Source: Caulobacteraceae bacterium UBA6225 (lineage in GTDB: Bacteria; Pseudomonadota; Alphaproteobacteria; Caulobacterales; Caulobacteraceae). Taken from it: DNA of 12,412 nucleotides. The DNA is taken from contig DJWR01000183.1 of assembly GCA_002441055.1 (NCBI GenBank), positions 23,608-36,019 on the forward strand, read 5' to 3'. The notes below the pieces were generated by a model, which was given only the letters and a program-made list of their open reading frames with translations, was not told where the DNA came from and searched no databases. Made by a program: the position numbers and the translations under genes. Positions 6,527 to 12,412 of the stretch are shown piece after piece (position 1 is the first letter of the stretch; the number at the start of each line of letters is the position of its first letter).

Positions 6527-7603
6527 CTAGCCGAACAGATCGACCTGTTCGCCGGGCTTTGGCGGAACCTTGAAGGCCGAGAGGTCCAGATCGGGGAGGG
6601 GGCGGTCGAGGCCATAGCGCCGTCGCGCGGCCCGGAACCTCTGGCCCATCATCTGGGCCACGGGACCGTGGCCCTTCATGCGGGCGCCGAACGTCGCGTC
6701 ATAGTCCTTGCCCCCACGCATCTGCCGGACCAGGGACATGACCCGGCTGGCCCGGTCGGGATGATCGGTGGCCAGCCACTCCTGGAAGAGCTCGCTGATT
6801 TCCAGGGGCAGGCGGAGCGCCACATAGCCGGACCCCACAGCGCCGGCCGCGGCGCTGCGCTCCAGCACCGCCTCCATCTCGTGATCATTGAGACTGGGAA
6901 TGGCCGGGGCGAACATGACCACCACCGGCACGCCGGCCCGAGCCAGGCCCTCGACGGCGGCGAGGCGTCGCTCCGGCGTGGCGGCGCGGGGCTCCATGCT
7001 GCGGGCTAGCTTACGGTCAAGGCTGGTGATCGAGATGGCGACACGGGTCAGGCCGCGGGCGGCCATGTCGCCCAGGATGTCGGTATCCCGCAGGATCAGG
7101 GCCGACTTGGTGATGATGGTGAACGGATGGCTGAAGCGCTGCAGCACCTTCAGCACCTGGCGGGTCACCCGTTGCTGGCGTTCAATGGGTTGATAGGGGT
7201 CGGTGTCGCCGCCGATGTGGATGACCCGGGGCGCATACCGGGGCGCAGACAGCTCCTTTTCAAGCAGGGCTGCGGCGTCAGGCTTGAAGAACAGTCGGCT
7301 CTCGAAATCCAGCCCCGGAGACAGGCCAAGAAAGGCGTGGGCCGGGCGGGCGTAGCAATAGATGCAGCCGTGCTCGCACCCCCGATAGGGGTTGATCGAG
7401 CGGTCGAAACCGACATCGGGACTGGTGTTTCGCGCAATGATCGTCCTGGCCCTGTCGGGCAGAACCTGGGTGCGCAACTGCGCAGGCGAGGCGTCCTCCG
7501 GGGTCCAGCCGTCGTCGAAAGCCTCAAGTTTGCGGCTCTCAAACCGGCTGCTGGCGTTGGTGCGCGCCCCGCGGCCGCGGATCTGCTGGGTGAAGGTGAC
7601 CAC
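6527..7603 (-). CDS. PA0069 family radical SAM protein (SplB-like)
   Basis: This 358-residue protein carries the radical SAM cluster motif C-x3-C-x2-C as RGCEHGCIYCYA (Cys76, Cys80, Cys83). It is preceded by RSINPYRG and followed by HIGGDTDPYQPIE and TIITKSALILRD, as in the PA0069 family and, more distantly, spore photoproduct lyase. It should bind a [4Fe-4S] cluster and split S-adenosylmethionine to a 5'-deoxyadenosyl radical; the substrate of the PA0069 family is not known to me. The start is GTG 7603, with AGG about nine bases upstream; the N-terminal 50 residues are basic and poorly conserved in type, so a later start is possible. A GTTC-N7-GTTC element 25 bp upstream overlaps the likely -10, suggesting SOS control. 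The C-terminus (PPKPGEQVDLFG) is complete. Confidence 0.9.
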   Translation of the reverse strand: MVTFTQQIRGRGARTNASSRFESRKLEAFDDGWTPEDASPAQLRTQVLPDRARTIIARNTSPDVGFDRSINPYRGCEHGCIYCYARPAHAFLGLSPGLDFESRLFFKPDAAALLEKELSAPRYAPRVIHIGGDTDPYQPIERQQRVTRQVLKVLQRFSHPFTIITKSALILRDTDILGDMAARGLTRVAISITSLDRKLARSMEPRAATPERRLAAVEGLARAGVPVVVMFAPAIPSLNDHEMEAVLERSAAAGAVGSGYVALRLPLEISELFQEWLATDHPDRASRVMSLVRQMRGGKDYDATFGARMKGHGPVAQMMGQRFRAARRRYGLDRPLPDLDLSAFKVPPKPGEQVDLFG

Positions 7604-7627
7604 CTGTACAACCTATCGCCGGCGATG

Positions 7628-7642
7628 GAACATAACTAGAAC
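7628..7642 (-). promoter_or_regulatory. Putative LexA (SOS) box, GTTC-N7-GTTC
   Basis: On the minus strand the sequence reads GTTC TAGTTAT GTTC, an exact match to the GTTC-N7-GTTC form of LexA operator used in alphaproteobacteria. It lies 25 bp upstream of the GTG start of the radical SAM gene, overlapping a candidate -10, where a repressor would be effective. The plus-strand GT2-like gene starts 38 bp to the other side, so both genes could be controlled. Confidence 0.65.
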
Positions 7643-7662
7643 ACTCTTGACCGGATCGTCAA
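7634..7662 (-). promoter_or_regulatory. Candidate sigma-70 promoter of the radical SAM gene
   Basis: TTGACG (7662-7657) is followed after 17 bp by CTAGTT (7639-7634), which overlaps the LexA-like box. The -35 is good and the -10 poor. TTGAC (7647-7651) and GTCAA (7658-7662) form an inverted repeat, so a plus-strand TTGACC at 7647-7652 could likewise serve the divergent gene, but no -10 for it is convincing. Confidence 0.4.
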
Positions 7663-7680
7663 ACCAGCTCCTTTGGCGCC

Positions 7681-8139
7681 ATGATCACTGTCATCGTGCC
7701 CGCCCGCGCCTCAGCCGAACCCCTGGCGGGCCTGCTTTCCGCCCTCGTGCCCGCCGCTGTCGATGGCGTGGTGCGCGAGGTCATCGTCGCCGATGGCGAT
7801 GCGGATGAGGCCACCGTGGCCCTGTGTGAAGATGCGGGCGCCACCTTGCTGCGGGGCTCCATTGCGGCGGCCGCCGCAGTGGCCAAGGGCTCCTGGCTGC
7901 TGATCGTGGCGCCGGAAATGCGCTTTCCCAATCGTTGGGTCGAGATCGTCGCTGATCACAGTTCGCGCGCCACCCGGCCGGCCCTGGTGCTGCCGCCGCT
8001 GAAGACTGGGTGGTTCGCCGGGCGTCGCCAAACCCGTGATGCGGGCCTTCTGATCCGCACCCGGGATTTCGGCGGGACTCAGGGAGATCTGAGGGTGCTC
8101 CGTGCGCAGTTCGGTCGCAGCGCGGTCCGGTTGGTCTGA
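7681..8139 (+). CDS. Short GT2-like (glycosyltransferase family 2 fold) protein, probably degenerate
   Basis: This 152-residue frame starts MITVIVPARASAEPLAGLLSAL and resembles the first half of a family 2 glycosyltransferase: a first beta strand, a helix, then REVIVADGDADEATVALCEDAGATLL, the counterpart of the nucleotide-binding VDDGS/T-D strand. Where active GT2 enzymes have the DxD metal motif before a P-x-x-x-x-x region, this protein reads LIVAPEMRFPNRWVEIV, with no DxD. It ends soon after, about half the usual catalytic-domain length, with no membrane segment. It may be a non-enzymatic remnant or a short stand-alone family. ATG 7681 has no strong Shine-Dalgarno. It diverges from the radical SAM gene across a 77-bp gap and converges on the lytic transglycosylase gene, 27 bp away. 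Confidence 0.7.
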   Translation: MITVIVPARASAEPLAGLLSALVPAAVDGVVREVIVADGDADEATVALCEDAGATLLRGSIAAAAAVAKGSWLLIVAPEMRFPNRWVEIVADHSSRATRPALVLPPLKTGWFAGRRQTRDAGLLIRTRDFGGTQGDLRVLRAQFGRSAVRLV

Positions 8140-8166
8140 GCCTTCAGCCGAGGCCAGGGCGGTGAT

Positions 8167-9786
8167 CTAGAACGTCATCCTGCCGTCGAAATCCAGCCGG
8201 GCGTCGATGATCCGCGCGCCCCGGGCGGCGGCGTCGAGGGTGAGGGAGGTTTTGCCGAAATGGTCTCGATAGGCCCAATAGGCGGCCACGACCTTTTCCA
8301 CATAGTTGCGCGTTTCGACCGAGGGCAGGCACTCGATGACCAGCAGGCTGTCAGCCTGCTCGCCCACCATGGCCACGGTCTTCTGAAGCGTGCCCGGACC
8401 GCCATTATAGGCCGCCACCACCTGCAGCAGGTCGTAGCCGACTCCGCGCTCCATCAACCAGGTCAGATAGTCCTGGCCGACCCGCAGATTGAAGGCAGGA
8501 TCGAACAGGGGGGTCATGTCTTCCCGCAGCTTGTCGTCGCCGGCGGCTCGCGCGGCGGCCTCGGGCATCAGCTGCATCAGGCCCACGGCGCCGGCCGGCG
8601 ACACGGCGGCGGGGTTGAACCGGCTTTCCTGGTGGACGATGGCGTAAACCAGGGCCCGGTCGATGGTGAAGCCCCACTTGGGTTCCAGCGCCGGGGTCGG
8701 ATAGGCGAAGGTCGCCCGCATCCGGCCGCCCGCGGTGTCGGCCTGAGAGCTGAGGGGCGCATTGAGAGCCAGGGCGAGGGTGGTCCAGCGAGCGCGCTCG
8801 GCCTCGCTCTTGGCCAGCATCAGGCCTGCGCGAAGCTCCAGGCCAGCCTCAAGCGAGAAGCCCAGTTGCGAAAGCGCCACGGCCCTGTGGGCGCGAGGGT
8901 CGGCCTTGGCGAACCGCACCATGTCGATGCTGTCGCCGCCGCGCCCGCTGGCGCGGAACAGCTGAGCCCGACTGGGTTGCTGCGAAAGCCTCATGGGCGC
9001 CAGGTCACCGCCCGACAGGGCCAGGCGGCGGTCGGCGATCATCCCGTAGAAGGTCTCCGGGTGGCGCGCGGCCACCCGGAGATGGGCGGTGGCGCGGTCA
9101 ACGTCCTCGTCACGGCTGGCGGCGCGGGCGGCCCAGAAGCCGGCGCCGGCCTGGAGCCATTCTCCCTCGTCGGGGTCGCGGGCCACAGCGCTGAAGAAGC
9201 CTTCGGCCTCCTCGAAGCGGCCCATGCGATAGGCCGCCATGCCAGCGATCCATCGTTCGCCGGACTCGCCAGCGAGATCGAAGGCGCGGGTGACGTCCCC
9301 GCCGTAAAAGGCCTGGCGGGCGGCGCGGCCCTTGTCGGAGTTCAGCCGGCCGCCGACCCGCTGGGCGGCGCTTTCCGCCCGGCCCCAGTCCAGTCCTGTG
9401 ACCACTGGCGCCCGCGGCGGCGCAGCGCCCTGCGGCCGGCGCTTGAGCGCCAGGGCGTAGACCCGTTCTGCGCCAGGCAGATCGGCATAGGACGCCAGCC
9501 AGCCGCTGAGTTCCTGATAGGAGGACGTGTGGGCCGTGGGATGCATCAGCTGGCGCAAGGCGAGGTGGCCGGCCAGGCTGCGGTCCTTCAGCTCAACGAG
9601 ATGCATCTGGGCGTCGATGAAATCGCCCCGGTCGACGGCGGCGAAGGCGGCGCGATAGCGGGCGAGGTCCCAGGGGTTCAAGACCTGGGGCGCGGCCCAG
9701 GCCGAGGTGGCGGCGCCCACGGTCGCAGCCGCGCTTACAGCGCCCAGACCCAGGCCAAAGACCTGCCTTCGCGTCGACGTCGTCAT
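8167..9786 (-). CDS. Soluble lytic murein transglycosylase (family 1, Slt70-like)
   Basis: This 539-residue periplasmic enzyme should cleave the MurNAc-GlcNAc bond of peptidoglycan with formation of a 1,6-anhydro end. The N-terminus STRRQVFGLGLGAVSAA is Tat-like (twin Arg before a hydrophobic stretch), with a likely cut after SAWA at residue 31. About 300 residues of helical, TPR/superhelix-like sequence follow. The C-terminal SLT domain has the catalytic Glu387 in HQESRFNP, then SPAGAVGLMQLMP (397-409), AAYNGGPG (458-465) and ETRNYVEKV (491-499). I chose ATG 9786, preceded by GGAAGG, over ATG 9810, because this puts the twin Arg six residues from the start. The uracil-DNA glycosylase gene lies upstream in the same direction with a 69-bp gap, so an operon is possible but not certain. 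Confidence 0.9.
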   Translation of the reverse strand: MTTSTRRQVFGLGLGAVSAAATVGAATSAWAAPQVLNPWDLARYRAAFAAVDRGDFIDAQMHLVELKDRSLAGHLALRQLMHPTAHTSSYQELSGWLASYADLPGAERVYALALKRRPQGAAPPRAPVVTGLDWGRAESAAQRVGGRLNSDKGRAARQAFYGGDVTRAFDLAGESGERWIAGMAAYRMGRFEEAEGFFSAVARDPDEGEWLQAGAGFWAARAASRDEDVDRATAHLRVAARHPETFYGMIADRRLALSGGDLAPMRLSQQPSRAQLFRASGRGGDSIDMVRFAKADPRAHRAVALSQLGFSLEAGLELRAGLMLAKSEAERARWTTLALALNAPLSSQADTAGGRMRATFAYPTPALEPKWGFTIDRALVYAIVHQESRFNPAAVSPAGAVGLMQLMPEAAARAAGDDKLREDMTPLFDPAFNLRVGQDYLTWLMERGVGYDLLQVVAAYNGGPGTLQKTVAMVGEQADSLLVIECLPSVETRNYVEKVVAAYWAYRDHFGKTSLTLDAAARGARIIDARLDFDGRMTF

Positions 9787-9855
9787 GCGACCTTCCACGT
9801 CCGCCGACATGTCGCAGCGGTTCCGTGGCCCTTTTCTCGAAGCTCAGCCCCCGGT

Positions 9856-10674
9856 CTAGTGGGGACGTTCAGGGCGATCAAGCCTTTGCACCAGAGACAC
9901 GAGATCGCTCCACGCCTTCTTCTTGGCTGCGGGCTGACGCAGCAGAAAGGCCGGGTGAAGTGTCGGCATAGCAGGCAGTTCGAGGCTTTCGTCCTCGGTG
10001 CGCCATTCGAACCAGCGCCCACGCATGGCCAGGATGCCCTCATCACGCTTGAGCATGGCCTTGGCCGAGGCGCCGCCGACCAGCAGCAGCATCCTGGGCC
10101 GCACCAGGGTGATCGCCCGCTCGACGAAGGGCGCGCACACCGCCTGTTCGGCGGTCGAGGGCGTCCGGTTGCCGGGCGGGCGCCAGAAGACCGTATTGGT
10201 GATGAACACCCGGTCGGTGAGGCCCGCCGCCGCCAGCATTCGGTCCAGCAACTGACCCGCCCGGCCGACGAAGGGCTCCCCACGGGCGTCCTCGTCACCG
10301 CCGGGTCCCTCGCCGATGATCATGACAGGCGCGTCGGCGGGACCGCGGCTGAACACCGATCGCGTGGCTGCGCCCTCGTAGCGCAGGGGACAGCCCTCGA
10401 AGCTGGCGATGGCCTCAGCCAGGGCGGGGAGATCCTGGGCCAAGGACGCCAGCCGTCGCGCTTCAGCCACGGCGTCAGCGGCCGGGCCGCCGGGCGCGCC
10501 AGGAGTCCGAAGGGGAGTCGGCGCCTGCTCCACCCGCCGGGGCGGCGGCCGCAACCCCTCGGCGATACGGTCGCTCGCCTCATCCTGATAGAGGCAGTCG
10601 ACGCCGGCGTCCGCCCAGAAGGCCAGCAGGCTATAGGCCAGGATTTCTGGGGCAGGCGAGGCGGACTGGTCCAT
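9856..10674 (-). CDS. Uracil-DNA glycosylase, family 4-like
   Basis: This 272-residue protein should remove uracil from DNA as the first step of base excision repair. After about 85 variable residues with a Pro-rich linker comes the UDG fold: GEGPGGDEDARGEPFVGRAG (121-140, water-activating/uracil pocket loop), NTVFWRPPGNRTP (160-172) and the DNA-minor-groove motif LHPAFLLRQP (239-248). Family 4 enzymes normally carry four cysteines for a [4Fe-4S] cluster, beginning with C-x2-C-P-L. Here the motif reads FEGCPL, with Cys95 kept and the first Cys replaced by Phe92. Besides Cys95 only Cys180 lies in the domain, so the cluster is probably absent. ATG 10674 lacks a close Shine-Dalgarno. The gene is transcribed divergently from ETF-QO and toward the lytic transglycosylase. 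Confidence 0.9.
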   Translation of the reverse strand: MDQSASPAPEILAYSLLAFWADAGVDCLYQDEASDRIAEGLRPPPRRVEQAPTPLRTPGAPGGPAADAVAEARRLASLAQDLPALAEAIASFEGCPLRYEGAATRSVFSRGPADAPVMIIGEGPGGDEDARGEPFVGRAGQLLDRMLAAAGLTDRVFITNTVFWRPPGNRTPSTAEQAVCAPFVERAITLVRPRMLLLVGGASAKAMLKRDEGILAMRGRWFEWRTEDESLELPAMPTLHPAFLLRQPAAKKKAWSDLVSLVQRLDRPERPH

Positions 10675-10817
10675 ACTGGTGGGTCGAAATCCTTGAGTTT
10701 CGCGGGGTTTGTCCTTGACCGCGTAGGGGCGACCTTCCGATAAGACGGCGCAAGGATCAACGCTGTCGGCGAGGGTGAGGGGCCCTGACCGTCGGATAAT
10801 GGAGTTCAGAGGGGATC
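10675..10817. other. Divergent intergenic region between uracil-DNA glycosylase and ETF-QO genes
   Basis: These 143 bp should hold promoters for both genes. I see a candidate plus-strand promoter at 10715-10743 and a second -10-like GATAAT at 10795-10800. The AGAGGGG at 10808-10814 is the likely Shine-Dalgarno of the ETF-QO gene. No LexA-type GTTC-N7-GTTC box, terminator or small gene was found here. Confidence 0.5.
10715..10743 (+). promoter_or_regulatory. Candidate sigma-70 promoter of the ETF-QO gene
   Basis: TTGACC (10715-10720) is separated by 17 bp from CGATAA (10738-10743). The resulting leader would be about 70 nt. A GATAAT at 10795-10800 is a better -10 closer to the start codon but has no good -35, so the true start site is open. 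Confidence 0.3.
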
Positions 10818-12412
10818 ATGAGCGAAGACGTCGAACGCGAAGCCATGGAATACGACGTCGTCATCGTGGGCGCCGGTCCCGCGGGGCTGTCGGCCGCCAT
10901 CCGTCTGAAACAGCTGGCCGCTGAGGCCGGGACGGAGATCAGCGTCGCGGTTCTGGAAAAGGGCTCCGAGGTCGGCGCCCATATCCTGTCCGGCGCGGTC
11001 ATCGATCCCATCGCGCTCAATGAGCTGATCCCCGACTGGAAGGACCAGGGCGCGCCCCTGGAGACCCCGGTCAAGAAGGACAAGTTCATCTATCTCGGGC
11101 CCCAGGGCGAGCTGGACATCACCTGGCTGCCCATGCCGAAGTTCATGCTGAACCACGGCAACTACATCGCCTCCCTGGCGAACGTGGCCCGCTGGCTCGG
11201 CCAGCAGGCCGAGGCCCTTGGCGTCGAAATCTATCCCGGTATGGCCGCGTCTGAGGTGCTGTTCGACGAGAACGGCGCCGTGAAGGGCGTGGTGGCCGGT
11301 GTGTTCGGCATCGACAAGGACGGGAACAAGGGCGCCGACTACCAGCCGGGCGTCGAACTCCTGGCCAAATACACCTTTATCGGTGAGGGCGTCCGCGGGT
11401 CGCTGGCCAAGCAGCTGATCGCCAAGTTCGGCCTGGCCGAGAACAGCGAGCCCCAGAAGTTCGGCATTGGCCTGAAAGAGCTGTGGCAGGTTCCCGACGA
11501 CAAGTTCCAGCCGGGCCTCGTGCAGCACACCCTGGGCTGGCCGCTGGATAACAAGACCGGCGGCGGCAGCTTCATGTACCACTTCGGGGACAACTACGTG
11601 GCCATCGGCTTCGTGGTGCACCTGAACTACAAGAACCCCTGGCTGTCGCCCTTCGACGAGTTCCAGCGCTTCAAGCAGCATCCGGCGGTCCGCCCGCATC
11701 TGGAAGGCGGCAAGCGCATCGCCTACGGGGCCCGCGCCATCACCGAGGGCGGCCTGCAGTCGATCCCCAAGCTGTTCTTCCCGGGCGGCGTCCTGGTGGG
11801 CTGCTCGGCGGGCTTTGTGAACGTGCCCCGGATCAAGGGCAGCCATAACGCCATGAAGACCGGCATGATGGCCGCCGAAGCCGCCTTCGCCGCGATCCAG
11901 AACGGCCGTCAGGGCGACGAACTGGCCGAGTACGAAACCGCCTTCAAGGCGTCCTGGGTCCATAAGGAACTCAAGATCGTCCGCAACGCCAAGCCGATCA
12001 TCTCCAAGTACGGCACCGCGCTGGGCACCCTGCTCAGCGGCATGGATATGACGATCAGCAATCTGACCGGGGGCTTCTCGGTGTTCGGCACCATGAAGCA
12101 CGGCAAGACCGATGCGGAGTCCACGGGCCTGGCCAAGGACTACAAGCCCATCGTCTATCCGAAGCCTGACAACGAGATCAGCTTTGACAAGCTGTCCTCG
12201 GTCTTCCTGTCGGCCACCAACCACGATGAGAACCAGCCCGCCCACCTGCGGCTGAAGGACCCGTCGATCCCCATCTCGGTGAACCTGCCGAAATTCGGCG
12301 AGCCGGCCCGGCTCTACTGCCCGGCGGGCGTCTATGAGGTGCTCTACGACGAGGCGGGCCAGAACCCGAAGTTCCAGATCAACTTCCAGAACTGCGTCCA
12401 CTGCAAGACCTG
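10818..12412 (+). CDS. Electron transfer flavoprotein-ubiquinone oxidoreductase (ETF-QO), partial at the C-terminus
   Basis: The visible 531 residues begin MSEDVEREAMEYDVVIVGAGPAGLSAA, with the FAD dinucleotide-binding GxGxxG. They continue through VLEKGSEVGAHILSGAVIDP, FIGEGVRGSLAKQL and GCSAGFVNVPRIKGSHNAMKTG, all characteristic of ETF-QO/FixC-type flavoproteins. ETF-QO takes electrons from ETF, which is loaded by acyl-CoA and amino-acid dehydrogenases, and passes them through FAD and a [4Fe-4S] cluster to ubiquinone at the inner membrane. The first cluster cysteine is Cys501 (YCPAG). Cys526 and Cys529 follow in NCVHCKT, and the final TG of the window fits the fourth Cys at 532. Family length is about 550-560, so only some 20-30 residues are missing. 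The start follows AGAGGGG at 10808-10814. The gene is fully open with no sign of damage. Confidence 0.95.
   Translation, partial: MSEDVEREAMEYDVVIVGAGPAGLSAAIRLKQLAAEAGTEISVAVLEKGSEVGAHILSGAVIDPIALNELIPDWKDQGAPLETPVKKDKFIYLGPQGELDITWLPMPKFMLNHGNYIASLANVARWLGQQAEALGVEIYPGMAASEVLFDENGAVKGVVAGVFGIDKDGNKGADYQPGVELLAKYTFIGEGVRGSLAKQLIAKFGLAENSEPQKFGIGLKELWQVPDDKFQPGLVQHTLGWPLDNKTGGGSFMYHFGDNYVAIGFVVHLNYKNPWLSPFDEFQRFKQHPAVRPHLEGGKRIAYGARAITEGGLQSIPKLFFPGGVLVGCSAGFVNVPRIKGSHNAMKTGMMAAEAAFAAIQNGRQGDELAEYETAFKASWVHKELKIVRNAKPIISKYGTALGTLLSGMDMTISNLTGGFSVFGTMKHGKTDAESTGLAKDYKPIVYPKPDNEISFDKLSSVFLSATNHDENQPAHLRLKDPSIPISVNLPKFGEPARLYCPAGVYEVLYDEAGQNPKFQINFQNCVHCKT

Noticed and set aside
8260..10743. An 827-codon open frame on the plus strand, antisense to both the lytic transglycosylase and uracil-DNA glycosylase genes.
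   Set aside because: It mirrors two clearly conserved genes in GC-rich DNA, where antisense frames stay open by codon bias. Its translation is Gly/Arg/His-rich with no recognisable domain.
10806..12401. A 531-codon open frame on the minus strand opposite ETF-QO.
   Set aside because: The plus strand encodes an unmistakable ETF-QO. The antisense translation is low-complexity, GC-driven sequence without motifs.

Overview
The window looks like chromosomal DNA of a high-GC alphaproteobacterium, most likely of the order Caulobacterales (Caulobacter/Phenylobacterium-like). The reasons are the GC-rich codon use, the housekeeping gene content, a GTTC-N7-GTTC element matching the alphaproteobacterial LexA box, and a pair of TAGAGC...GCTCTA intergenic palindromes of the kind common in these genomes. 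No phage, transposon, CRISPR array, tRNA or rRNA was seen. Placement below order level is inference.

Layout, left to right. (1) Minus strand, 1-1489: a GAF-PAS-HisKA-HATPase sensor histidine kinase, cut by the window edge and broken by an apparent one-base frameshift inside the GAF domain near 1160. (2) Plus strand, 1685-4180: an acyl-CoA synthetase/AMP-binding enzyme, followed after only 3 bp by a TlyA-type rRNA 2'-O-methyltransferase; they look translationally coupled. (3) Minus strand, 4243-4944: a secreted glycine-zipper protein with a Tyr/Gly-rich middle, ending at a clear intrinsic terminator. (4) Plus strand, 5106-6413: a TrmA/RlmD-family RNA m5U methyltransferase with all four Fe-S cysteines. 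(5) 6411-6525: two stacked palindromes filling the gap between convergent genes. (6) Minus strand, 6527-7603: a PA0069-type (spore-photoproduct-lyase-like) radical SAM protein. It diverges from (7) a short plus-strand GT2-like protein (7681-8139), and the 77-bp gap between them holds a perfect LexA-type box overlapping a candidate -10. (8) Minus strand, 10674-8167: a family-4-like uracil-DNA glycosylase followed by a Tat/Sec-exported soluble lytic transglycosylase. (9) Plus strand, 10818 to the edge: electron-transfer flavoprotein-ubiquinone oxidoreductase, missing only its last residues.

The genes do not form one pathway. Two modules may have linked roles. The acyl-CoA ligase and ETF-QO could both serve fatty- or organic-acid catabolism, but they are about 7 kb apart. 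The radical SAM protein under a LexA-like box and the uracil-DNA glycosylase both suggest DNA maintenance. I see no clear multi-gene novel system. The best leads are the LexA-box/radical SAM pairing, the twin palindrome, the degenerate GT2-like protein, and the uracil-DNA glycosylase that lacks part of its Fe-S ligand set.
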